A model generated the notes under the pieces. The model searched no databases, was not told where the DNA came from, and saw nothing but the letters and a program-made list of their open reading frames with translations. Positions 41,401 to 51,303 of a stretch of 64,000 nucleotides of DNA are shown one piece after another. Origin of the DNA: Cristatella mucedo (lineage: Eukaryota; Bryozoa; Phylactolaemata; Cristatellidae); assembly GCA_009760855.2 (NCBI GenBank), contig WPIO01000013.1:5540001-5604000 (forward strand), given 5' to 3'. Numbering within the stretch: position 1 is the first letter of the stretch; every line of letters starts with the position of its first letter. Position numbers and translations under genes: made by a program.

Positions 41401-44400
41401 TACACTTTGGGCTGCCAAGGAGACATACAGTTAATTATAGCCCAATATCGCCAGCAAGATATCACTGGGGGAGCAGTTGTCAACCCATAGCTAGTCACCA
41501 TACCACACAGCCTGTACTACTGGAAATATGCATACATACACATGCACATAAACAGCAAGCACACACATGCGTATATATGATAAAACCCACGTACACAAAC
41601 ATGCAGGCCTATAAAGGTACACAGACACACTGTACATATGCACATGTTAATAAATATATCGGTATAGACAACGACGACGGTGGTTGAGGAAACAAGTGCA
41701 AGAAAGAGGGGAGGGAAGGGGAGGAAGGGCAAAGGGGAGAAAGATGAGGAAGTAGAGGAGGGGAGGAGAATTGGAGTACGAAGAGGAAGTAGAGAAGGAG
41801 GGAGCAGAACGAGGAAGTGGAGGTGGCGGAGAAGGAAGAGCAGCAGCAGTAGCAGCTTCCACGCCAAGAACACCACGAGCCGATGGGGCTCGAGGAAGAG
41901 GCAGCGAGCTGGCACAGGAAGCGTCGACTGGCGGCGGGTGTGACCGTAAGAACAGCCTGCATGACACGCAGGCCCCCCCCCCCCCCCCCCCCCGTTCAAG
42001 AACAATGCGATGAGAGCACAGTCATGTGAGCATCATTACACACGACACCACGCGAGTTCGTGTTTGTCTTGCTGGCATTGTTGACTCGGTCGAGACTGCG
42101 CTATGGGCCTGACAGGCAGGCTTCCTTTGAGCAGAGGGCCGCTTGCCAGATTAACAACGGCAGCGAGATTAACAATAAGTAACGCGAGGAGTTCGAGCGT
42201 CTTCTGGACACCGGACTGCCGGTGGCCCCAGCCTCGAGGCAGCTTGCCTGTGCCCTGGCACGCGCCAGCCACTGCTTGCTCGCAGCCCGATAGAGGGAGC
42301 TTAGCCCGGCCCGGCAGCTGGGCGGGGTGCATGACTAAGCATATCAATTGACGGCCATTGTTTCACGCTCACGATCGGCTGCCCCGGCATTGGTCCGACT
42401 CGCTCGACTCGCTGGCACATTACGTCAATGACCGGACAAGAACAAGCGGCTCCAGTGTTTGAGCAGCCGGTGCTTCGTACCAGTGCACCACGGCACTGCC
42501 CCCCCACGCCACGCTAAAGCCAGAGGTCGATCGGGGGGGGGGGGCAGCGGTGGGAGCCTCCCAGCACCTGACTGCAGCTAGCCACAACAATGTTACCTGC
42601 ACGAGTAGCTCGTGGCCAGTCCTGTTTTCTTGGAGCAGGCAAAGCACCGACTGGTACTGCTGCCTTTCTTCTGCGGCTTCACGGGCGGCAGCAGCTGCGA
42701 GGATAGGTCGTCACCGTCGGAAGAGGTCAGGTGGCTAAGAAGCCGCGCCGACTGCAATGGAGCGAGAGCAAGCAAGCGGGGATTAGCGCACCTCTCGACG
42801 GGGGGGGGGGGGGGGGGGGTTGGATCAGCAGATAGGCAGCAGCAAAACGAGAGGACACAAAAAAAGAGAGAGAAAACGCAGCGTGAGACACGGACCCGAG
42901 TCCAGCACAAGAGCTCCATCACATCTCTGGCGCCAGGTGCCAGACGCAGGATAAAAAGGCAGCAGAGAAGGAAAACTGCGGGGAAGGGGGGAGGGGGCGC
43001 AGAGAAGGCTCGTCCAGCTCGCCCTTCTCGACACTCACCAACGCGGCCTCGGCATTGGCGGCACTCTCTGCTGCCGCCGCAGGCGACAGCGCTGCCAGTG
43101 TGTCGTCGACCAGCGGCAGCGCCAGCGCTCGCCGCCCCGCGGCTACCTTGCCGGTGCCGCCGCCGCCCCCTATCGTCGACGTGCCGAGGCGCTCCAGGTG
43201 TGAGGCCTGCTGCAGCAGTCCGGCGGCCACGGCCTGTGCCTCGCTCGACGAGAGGCTCTCCAGAGCGAGCCGACCCGCCGCCGAAGCACCGCTGCCCTGC
43301 GACGACTCGGCCAGCTCGCGGGCCACGGCAGCCGCGCGGCGACGACTCGAGGAGACGCGCCGAGCTGCGGGCGGTGCCTGGCGCGGCACGGTGCCGGCGT
43401 CCGCAGACCGGTCATCATCGTCCGACGAAGAGGTCGCTTGCCACGGGACGCCGGTGGCCGAGTACGCAGAGGGTGCTGTGGCGGCTGCTGCAGCCTGAGA
43501 CGGAGCTGGCGGCAGTGGCTGAGGCAACCACGTGGGCTCTCTCAGCCGGTCGAAGGAGTTCCGGTGAGATGAGCGGCGGCGCTCCCTGGCTAGAGGTGCT
43601 GCGGTCGCGGCCTGCTGCTGCTGCTGCTGATGCAGGCGACGACTGTCCTCGAGTGTCTCATACTCTGGAATGCTAGGCGGATAGCCGGCGCCTCCTCCTC
43701 CTCCTCCTCCGTAGACCTCGCTGCCACCGGCACTTCGCAACCCGGTTACCGACCGCGTGTAGCCCGATGATGACCTAATGGTGGACAGCGACCGGCCTCC
43801 GGCTCGAAGCTGAGGCAAGGTGCTGCCACTGCCGCCACCACCACCACTGCTGCCCCCTCGGGCACCGTCCAGGGGCGTATCCAATGATGACACGCCGGCT
43901 GATGAACGAATGGGCGGATGAGGGTACCTCGTGGCTGCAGCTTCCGTAGGCACGATGGCTGTGGTAGCAGCAGCAGGCAGCCAGCTGCTGCCCGTCAAAG
44001 CGCCATAGCCGGCGGCTACGCGGCTGTCGCTGCCATCTCCGCTCACCACGGGTGGCAGAGAACTGCCAAATAAAGCAGCCGAATCCTGTTGTCCAATGCC
44101 TCGAAGGCTGAGCGGGCGTGGTCGGCCACTCGTGGTCCGTGGCGGTGGCAGCGTTGAAGGCGGCACTGGCTGCATAGGCTTCGGCTGCTGACCGTCCGGC
44201 ACGACCCTCTTTAACTGAAGAAAATACATAAGGGATAAGTGAGGATTTGGATGTCGCTCACGTCACGGCACGGCCAGGTCAAGGTTAGGTCACGGTCGCA
44301 AGGCGGAGTCTCGCGGCCCACGCAAGATATGCTCCCTCAAAAAAGGCAGCATATAAAAACTGCATGCTCACGAACAGCCATGCTAGAATATGTGCAGACA

Positions 44401-47400
44401 ACAGACCGAGACAGATAGCAGCCAGCCCACCGGTGGCACGGTGCAGCTAGCATGCGCTCAAAGTGCCCTACGCAAGCTCCCTCCGTGGAGAAAAGCAGCA
44501 GGCTCGCAGACCCTGCTCTCTGAACCAGATGGTTGGAACCGACAGTCGATGATCAACCAAGCATCACGAATGGCATTAAAATAAAAGCTCTACAGCAAAC
44601 TCCGCCTGCCTTTGTCCCGGTCGAGGGGGCATTATGGGAGGCAGCTGAGTTGAGTGTGCAGCTAGAACTTGAAGCTGAGGGCCGAGAAATGCCAAGCGAG
44701 GTTGGAGGTCGAGTCACTGTACAGGAAATGGACGTACTGCCGCCATTGTCTAGGCTGCAATGCCGGCACTCTCGCCGAGGTCCTTCGCTAGTCAACCTAG
44801 CAGTGGCTTCCCTGTTTGCCTCGATTGGCAGGCAAATTATGCACAAAAGGTCCGTTCAATAAGCAGCAAAGGTCACGAAAGCAGCCTTTAATAAGTAACG
44901 CGAACTGTTTTTCTCTCAAAGGTGAACCAAACAGTGTTACATCAGTGTAGTGCAACTTGCCAAGCAGCGAGGAGACATGCAGGTGCCCATTAAGCTGGGC
45001 AGCATCCTCCCACACCCCCCCCCCCCGTGGCTGAGTGCCTTTGCTATGATTAGCTAGCTTGGGCAAGGTCACGTTTTAGCCACCCTTTACAAGGTTCAGC
45101 CCCCCTCCGAAAGAAATTACTGGCTACAGTCCTCGTGCCCAGTAATAATATTTTTGCAGGTGGGGCAGCGGTAATGGAAATGTAGTGAGTCAGCAAACAA
45201 AATAATGAACTGGAGGCTACGCAAAATAAAATTGCCAGATGTTCACACAAGCTGGCACTGGAAAAAATCATTCAATAGACCAACAACGAAAGACTTACTT
45301 AAACTTTCACAAATCACAGTGTTAAAATGCTCCAGTCAAGAGCTTTTACACAGTCTCAAAGCCAATCAGACCAGAAAAGCAGCTACTTACAGAAAACTTA
45401 AAAAACTAATGTCGGATGACCACCTATAAACTACATTTCCTGTAAGGAAAGCTCAAACAGAATGCGGATAATGCTTCCATGAAGCCAGGCAGCTCCCTGA
45501 TGGAAGGCCAGGATAGATCGCTAGTGCTCGACTTCCAGAGTGGTACAAGTGCATTTGTGTGATGAGTGAGTGTGTGTGTGTGCATTTTTGAACATTTGTG
45601 TGCTTTTGTGAGCATTTGTGTGTGTGAGCATTTGTGTGTGTGCGCTCTCGCCCACGCGAGCACAGGTGAATACCTGGCAAATGTTCAGCAGCACCTATGA
45701 CTGTCCCGGCACATGTGACACCGTCTCTCTAGCTTTCTCCTTCCTGCAGCAGAGGTCTTAGACTCACAAAACCCGAGATCAAAAAAGCACTGTCAAAACC
45801 TGGCTGCAAAGACCTGCTGCCCCTTCGCTGTCGCTACGGCTACAATCAGATCAAGCATGGCAATCGAAAGCAACGACTGCCCTTTCGAAGGCACTGCCGT
45901 CCCGAGCTGGCGTCAGGGCCGCCATTACAGTATTGATACGAAAGTATATATTACCAGCAGAACGCGCATCTACAGGAGGTACACCAAGTGGAGCGCGAGT
46001 GCGCGCTCGTGCGAACACACACACACACACACACGCGCGCACAAGCTTGCACACATACACACTGAGTCAGCTTCTTCGGACCCCCCCAACACACACATTG
46101 GCACTAACCTGCTTGCCCACGGACAGGTCAACCATCTTGCTTCGGAGCGACTGCACTTTGTCACGAATGCGATTGTTTTCCTCCTCTTTCTCCTGCGTCG
46201 GCGGCTCGGCCTCTTCCTCCTCGTCGCAGAGGTTGTACATCGACGCAGCGCTGCAATGCGACACGGCGCACAACTGTACAAACCAACCCGAACGGCCAGG
46301 AAATCTAGCTGCCGACAAGTGCCCGGCTCGATGCAGCGACGCTACGCCAGCAGCTCTGACCCTCATTCCGCAGCCAAACCGATGTCAACAAAAGCGGCCA
46401 CAGCTGAAGCGTGGGGAGATGCTAGGACCACAGAGCTTGCCGACGATCCCATGCCACAGGCACAAAGTGGCGACCGACTGCCGTGCTGTCGCGGTGGCAG
46501 CGGCGGGCAGCAGCACGAGCCGGTAAGATTCACTTCTGGTGCCTACACACTCAGCGAACTGCCGAGCTGCAAGCAAACAAACGATCGTGCAGTCGTCAAA
46601 TACCTCAAGGACTCGGGCAAAGGTGTGAGAGTGCCATCGCCGCGGTCGACCACTCGGAAGAAGTTCAGCTGGTCGCCCTCTCGGAACACGAGAAGCGTGA
46701 CCTGCCGCCCGGCGCTGCTGCTGCCACCGCTAGGCAGCTTGTCCATTATGTCGTCGCGATTGGCCTCCATATACTCGGCCATTTCTCGAAGCGTAGGATC
46801 CTCGGTGGGAACTGAAAGCAGCGCCGGCCATTTCAGGCCAGGGCAGTTTCCTTGCAGGCCCGTGTGGGCTAGCCCTCAGAAAAAGCGGGCGGTGAAAAGG
46901 CAGCAATCGGAAATTTCATGCCGCTCAGACTCCCAAGCAGCAGGCAGCTGCGCCGCACATGGCATTGTAACGCTGACAACCCGAAACCCACGCTGCATGG
47001 CTTAAATGAACGTGTACACACCATGCTGCCCACTGTGCACAGCCATTGCAAAGCTTGCAATGTGAAACTTGGGAAGAATTCGCATCGCGCAGCTTGGCAG
47101 CGGCCGTGCTGGGGCGGAGCCAGCCAATGCACAGAGCCGCTGCAATGCAAAACCCTGGGAAGCATTCGGGCAAAGATTCCCGAGCAAAGACAGGCTCAGG
47201 TCAGTAGGCAGAGCCTCAACTCGACGCTCACTGGCAATGCATGCTGGGCACCCAGCGACCAGCATGGTGGCGGCAGCGCACAGCGAAGCCCGTCGGCCGA
47301 GCATCCCTCTCAAGACGTGTCTAGCCGAGCTCGCGTGGCAGCCGGAGGCTCTTACTGCGCCGCGTGTTGATCGGGCCACCGCGCATGGCCAATACCAGCT

Positions 47401-50299
47401 TCAGAGTGGCACCGCTGTGGATGTCGTAGTCATGGAGACAGCTCTCGTCGTCCAGCTCCGTCGACTGCCAAATTAGGTGCTGCTGGCTGATCGGAATACC
47501 TGTCGGCGAAGCCCAGCGCATCGTCGTCGAGTGAGTGAGCGAGCGCAATCAGGAACCGCGGCTGCGCACCCTGCGGGGCCTCGTGGTGCCTTGCGGAGAC
47601 GGCAGCCTGCGTCTGCTTGACTGTGCCGAGCGAGCTATCAAGGCTGCACTTCCACCCTCTCCCCTACCAATCCCTGGTACGAAGGCACGCACGAAGGTCG
47701 ACGTCTAAATATTGCTCAATAAAACACGGGAGAAAGTGCCTGCAAGCATGCTTGCTATGGCGGCTCCTGGACCGCAGCTGCCACAGGTTTTGGCAGCCAG
47801 TAGAGGAGGTACCAGAGGAATGCACCGATAGATAGCCAGCTGCTGCAGTATAGGAGGGGGCTACTTTACTTTGCCCCCCCCCCAGGGTCTTAGCCCAGGA
47901 GCAAATCGCTCGCTCTTAGCGACCCAGGTCGTGGGTTCGAGCCCTGCAGTCGGCGATCCTTTATCGCCCACTGCAAGCAGTGGCGATAGCCGGCAAGGCT
48001 CTCCTACTGCTATATAAATGAGAGGCTGTCGAACTAGCTAATTTTGTTTTTACTTTCAGGCTTCAGCAAACCCATCAGCATTGTGGCACAACCGTTATGG
48101 AGCATCTGCCCAACTCTGATTGGCTGGTAGTAGATGTCATGGTTCAGTTCCACTCAAAGAATTCCTGGCTCTGGCGGTATGCAAGGACACGAGAAGCCAT
48201 ACACGAAGAACAGCCTCCATTTGCTAGTTCAACATGCTAGCACTGAAGCCACCTCTATAATGATGACACTTCATCGGATGGCAAGACCGTGCACCCCACA
48301 TCCATGCTTCGAATGACTACCGGCCGTAAACAAAATGACTCGCACTTTTTCACGATTTGCAAATGCAGCAGATGAGAAAGCATGCCGGGAAATGTAAGCA
48401 AAGAGCCACTGGCACTCGGCACAGCTTTTCAAAAGTCTTCCATCATTGAATAAACTGGTAGCAGGGCAGAAGACACCCACTCACTTGTTGCCATCTAAAG
48501 CAGAGGCACACTGTTCAATGTAAATGCAAACAAAGGCTCGGAGAAATCCATCCAAGACAGGTGGCAGCCATGTGCATCGAGGTCCTGCACAGCAGCTGCA
48601 GCAGCACTCTCTAACGATAAAAAATACAGACTATACTACAGCAAAACGGCTGCAACTTTCCGCAACTCTCCGTCGGCTTCAGGCTACTACAGGTAGGGGA
48701 CAAACTCTTGCGAACGAGTCCACCAGAAGCTACAGGAAAAGGCAAGGTTAGCACTTCTTGCTGAGGCATGCAATCACGTCTACTACTGCCTGCCACAGTG
48801 CCCCAGAAAGGACCGGTGGCTTGCAAAGACAGTGAGTGGCTGCTTCTGCTTCGGTCCACGTGACAGGCCACGTGGCCACAGACCACAGCCAGGTATGCAG
48901 GCATTTTCTTGTGCAAACTGTTACTTGAAATACGGCTGCTCCGAACATAGGACATTCACACACAAAGCAGCAGAAGCATCCAGTCGGGCGTTGGACTGCA
49001 GTCTCTGACAGCACAAACAAATGCCTCGGCTGACTCGAAAGTTCCAACCACCACAGCCTCCGAGACGCCTTCGAGGCTGTCAATAGCGGCAGCCAGAGCC
49101 AGATGTTGGTCACTTTTTTGCTAGTGCCTGAACGGCCGCTACCGTATCGTCCGTACAATCCCATGCAAGACGCGAGCCAGACTGTAAGCAGCTACCGAGC
49201 ACTGCCCACTCATTCACCACCAACTAAGCCCGAGACTGGACTGACAGCATCGCACCTACAACCCATGCCTGCCAAGGAGGGCATGCAAGGTACACAGCCA
49301 GCGCAGCACGACGAGGAAACTGTCGCGCGGGCGGCGGCGCGAGCAGGAGCTCGGCAAAATACAAGCGCAGCTTTGCGGCTGCCAGACAGATCGAGCACGC
49401 GACAGGTGGTACACAGCCAGGCAGGGTAGAGCAAAGCGAAACTCTCTCTTGCTCACGAGCTTCGAACACGAGCGCCCCTACTGCTGCTCCACGCCTCACG
49501 ACGCCAGCTAATCAGGTCGGAACTGACCGCAACCAAGGCCGCGAAGAGAAGAATCCCCCACCACACTCAGGCATGCGCTCGTGCGAGCCCCCCCCCCCAA
49601 GTTATGCCGGCGCCGGCTGGCATGCTCAAGTTCACGGTGGCTCGCTGTGCCATTTCGCAAACCACTTGGGAGTGGGGAAGTAGTTAGCGGGCGCTCGAGC
49701 GTAGGTTCGATGCACAGCATTGCGTGCAAATACAAACGACCGCGGGTGGTGGTGGTGGTGGTGGTGGTGGTGGTGGGGGAGACGAATGTCTCAGAATTTC
49801 CCGGAAGGATATGACGACTCTGCTTTCGCATCCGAACCGAGCGTGAGTAATCCGTTCCGGGCGAAAGCTCGGCGCGCGTCTAGCATGACATGATCTACAT
49901 ACAGCTTTTAACAATGACCTCGGGCAAGCAATACTAAAATCTACACGCGCATATCAGACGCCGCCTGCGAAACGAAAACACGCGGATGTGCAGGCAACTA
50001 AGCGGCTGCCAAAGCCGCAGCCCGCCTCGAGCATGCTGCGGAGTCCCGCTGACGGTTCGGGCGACTGGGCGCGATACCGTGGGGGGGGGCCCCTACGCTA
50101 CAAACGTCCGGTCATCCGGTCGCCGGTTTCAGCAGCGACCGCGACGGCGCAGCGCAGCCAGCGGGCCCGAAAAGGCGTAGCTCCCACACATACCTTCCAG
50201 CCGCTGTATCTTCGCTTTCACCGATATGACGGTCTCAAACGGCGATACTCTCAATTCGAACGCGGTTCCGGTCAGCGTCTCGATGTACAGCTCCATCAT
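35305..50299 (-). CDS. ZFAND4: ZFAND4 (ANUBL1): ubiquitin-like and AN1 zinc finger protein, whole gene
   Basis: Minus-strand exons: 50299-50194, 47499-47356, 46811-46604, 46250-46109, 44214-43039, 42751-42597, 35440-35305. The sum is 2,067 nt, 688 residues plus stop; human ZFAND4 is about 727. Order: ubiquitin-like domain (about 1-75), conserved block with FREGDQLNFFRVVDRGDGTL, acidic segment, a 390-residue Ser/Gly/Pro/Ala-rich middle in one exon, and a C-terminal AN1 zinc finger. The AN1 ligands Cys628, Cys631, Cys643, Cys645, Cys650, His653, His659 and Cys661 are all present. ZFAND4 is a little-studied, probably cytosolic ubiquitin-related protein; no reaction is assigned. An in-frame ATG also lies at 50422. 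The gene is head to head with DNAAF5. Confidence 0.94.
38405..38560 (-). mobile_element. LINE alpha tail, inverted
   Basis: AATAATAATC followed by CACCCTCAGAGAACCTAATC and TTCTAGGCACTC, the reverse complement of the LINE alpha tail, then AACGCATGATCGAATGGTTA. In ZFAND4 intron 6. Confidence 0.65.
38640..38745 (+). mobile_element. LINE alpha tail, sense
   Basis: AAAGCGCCTTGATAGACACT, then CAGTTCTCTTCGGGTACTGC and ATT-rich end. Faces the inverted tail about 80 bp away. Confidence 0.6.
40705..40830 (-). mobile_element. LINE alpha tail
   Basis: ATA repeat, CGCACCCTTAGAGAACTTAA, TTTCTAGGCACTTTACACA and GTAAAGGAAGCATGATC: the reverse complement of the LINE alpha 3' end. In ZFAND4 intron 6. Confidence 0.7.
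41690..41993. repeat. G/A-rich tract ending near a 21-base C run
   Basis: GGGGAGG-type purine sequence at about 41690-41830 and a pure C run at 41973-41993, in ZFAND4 intron 6. Potential triplex or quadruplex DNA. Confidence 0.85.
42597..42751 (-). CDS. ZFAND4: ZFAND4 exon 6: AN1 zinc finger, first half
   Basis: Ends RCFACSKKTGLATSYSC, the first three AN1 ligands, and splits the following Arg codon. Acceptor CTCCATTGCAG, donor GTAACA. 155 nt (51 codons + 2). A 20-base poly-G run lies about 50 bp upstream in the preceding intron. Confidence 0.93.
42800..42819. repeat. poly-G run of about 20
   Basis: Uninterrupted G run just upstream (in transcript sense) of ZFAND4 exon 6; it reads as poly-C in the pre-mRNA, about 50 nt before the acceptor. 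Confidence 0.9.
43039..44214 (-). CDS. ZFAND4: ZFAND4 exon 5: long disordered middle region
   Basis: 392 codons starting LKRVVPDGQQPKP and ending before GTGAGT. Rich in Ser, Gly, Ala, Pro and Arg, with a poly-Gly run encoded by GGA repeats and a short Gln run. Human ZFAND4 has an equally long, poorly conserved middle. No folded domain was recognised. Phase 0 on both sides. Confidence 0.88.
46109..46250 (-). CDS. ZFAND4: ZFAND4 exon 4: acidic YNL segment
   Basis: Encodes ASMYNLCDEEEEAEPPTQEK and RSKMVDLSVGKQ, matching the acidic YNL..DEEEE segment and Lys/Met-rich helix of ZFAND4. The Glu/Lys/Arg composition suggests a short coiled coil. Acceptor CGCATTGCAG, donor GTTAGT, phase 0 out. Confidence 0.92.
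46604..46811 (-). CDS. ZFAND4: ZFAND4 exon 3: conserved post-ubiquitin block
   Basis: Encodes PTEDPTLREMAEYMEANRDD and then VTLLVFREGDQLNFFRVVDR with GDGTLTPLPES. This block is shared with human ZFAND4. Acceptor GCTGCTTTCAG, donor GTATTT. 208 nt (2 + 68 codons + 2). Confidence 0.95.
47356..47499 (-). CDS. ZFAND4: ZFAND4 exon 2: ubiquitin-like domain, second half
   Basis: Encodes IPISQQHLIWQSTELDDESC and LKLVLAMRGGPINTRR. The MRGGPINTRR block is diagnostic for ZFAND4. Note that the ubiquitin-like RGG is followed directly by more protein, so it is not a free processed ubiquitin. Acceptor GCCGACAG, donor GTAAGA. 144 nt (2 + 47 codons + 1). Confidence 0.95.
47885..48050 (+). mobile_element. SINE-B copy (tRNA-derived), best preserved
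   Basis: Head with TAGCCCAGGAGC..., B box GTGGGTTCGAGCCC, body GGCGATCCTTTATCGCCCAC and GGCGATAGCCGGCAAGGCTC, ending AACTAGCTAATTTT. It lies in ZFAND4 intron 1 and is preceded by a poly-C run. Confidence 0.75.
49745..49776. repeat. (GGT)n trinucleotide repeat
   Basis: About ten GGT units in ZFAND4 intron 1, followed by GGGGGAG. Confidence 0.9.
50194..50299 (-). CDS. ZFAND4: ZFAND4 exon 1: ubiquitin-like domain, first half
   Basis: Encodes MMELYIETLTGTAFELRV and ETVISVKAKIQRLEG, nearly identical to the human ZFAND4 ubiquitin fold. Start taken at the first Met of MMEL because homology begins there. The frame is open to an ATG at 50422, which would add 41 unmatched residues. Donor GTATGT. Confidence 0.9.
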
Positions 50300-50654
50300 C
50301 GTGGGCAGGCGGTGGATTACAAGGCCCACACGACGCCTGCTCTCGGCGCGGAGATAACAGCGGCTGCTCGGTAATCCGCTATTCCTGGTCCCGTACCTCA
50401 CATAGTTCCTAATACCGAGCATCGCTGCCGGCCATGCATAAAGTAAGTCGCCAGCAGTTCGCCGGACACGAGCGTTCTTACAGCAGCATCGCTTTGACCA
50501 GCCGACGGCCTACGTTACTTAGAGGTATTCGCTGACCTGCCCCAGGTCCCGGATGTTAGTCACCACAACACGGGCTCACGTGATACGCAACGCAACACTG
50601 TGAAGGGCAAGTTCCTGGCGTGCAGCCTTCCCCTTGCTCACCATTTGTTTGAAA
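50300..50654. promoter_or_regulatory. shared head-to-head promoter region of ZFAND4 and DNAAF5
   Basis: The conserved ZFAND4 start (minus, 50299) and the DNAAF5 ATG (plus, 50655) are 355 bp apart, or 232 bp if ZFAND4 starts at 50422. Both 5' UTRs and core promoters must fit here unless upstream exons exist. CpG dinucleotides are common and no clear TATA box was seen. The promoter role is inferred from layout. Confidence 0.6.
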
Positions 50655-51303
50655 ATGGCAGCCGCCGGCGATGCGCGAACAGTTGGTGCCGTGGACGAAG
50701 GCAGACTGCAAGCGATTGCCCACTTTATTAACTGCCTCGCCGATGATAATAGAAATACCAGGAGGAAAGGACTGGATGGAATTAAAAAGGACTTATTAGC
50801 GCGAGCTGATTGTGGGGACCCGTTGGTAACGAGGCGTGCGTACCTCGAGGTACAGACCCCGCTCCTTCGGTTGTTTTCTGATCCTGTTGAGAACTGCCGG
50901 GAATCTGCCATCGCGATTGTTTCTGCTGTGGTGGATCGCGTGGTTGGCGTAGACGCAGTGCTTCCGGCCTTGGTACCTTGTCTGGTTCAGCGGCTGGGAC
51001 AGCAAGACTTGGTCGAACAGTCCGAAGAAGTACGGCTACGCCTGGTGGAACTTATGTATACACTGCTAGAAAAGTCTGGTAAAAGTAGTGCGGCATATCT
51101 AGACGACTATGTCAAGATTCTGCAACGATCTCTGCTGGATCCCTATCCAGAGGTGAAGAAATTAAGCTGCCGCTGTGCGGCTAAGCTAGCCGAGTCGATC
51201 CCGGAGCATTTTCACATGCAGTCTGAATCCCTTGTTAAGCCGCTTCTCATGACTATATCGCATCAGCACTCGAAAGTTCGCACAGACGTCGTGGTTGCAA
51301 TAG
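50655..51303 (+). CDS. DNAAF5: DNAAF5 exon 1
   Basis: 216 codons plus one base. Starts [18 protein letters not shown] and runs through the first HEAT repeats to [20 protein letters not shown]. Donor GTAAGC. An upstream in-frame ATG at 50634 exists (MLTICLK), but the Kozak context and homology favour 50655. Confidence 0.93.

Larger units (their letters stand above)
35441..42596 (-). other. ZFAND4 intron 6, 7.2 kb
   Basis: Contains three LINE alpha tails (38.4, 38.7 and 40.7 kb), the purine tract and C run near 41.7-42.0 kb, and otherwise unassigned DNA. The 226-codon plus-strand open frame at 41007-41687 has no recognisable homology and is low complexity at its end. Confidence 0.7.
47500..50193 (-). 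other. ZFAND4 intron 1, 2.7 kb
   Basis: Contains one SINE-B (47885-48050), a poly-C run before it, the (GGT)n repeat, and no supported exon. Confidence 0.7.

Noticed and set aside
41007-41687. Plus-strand 226-codon open frame in ZFAND4 intron 6
   Set aside because: No recognisable domain, Thr/His-rich end from CA/CAT repeats, no supporting splice or poly(A) signals.
42612-43676. Plus-strand 354-codon open frame
   Set aside because: Opposite strand of ZFAND4 exons 5 and 6 and the poly-G run; Arg/Pro-rich shadow.
47934-47947. Functional tRNA gene suggested by a GGTTCGAGCC B box
   Set aside because: The head does not fold into a full cloverleaf by eye and the same sequence recurs with a shared body, so it is called SINE-B.
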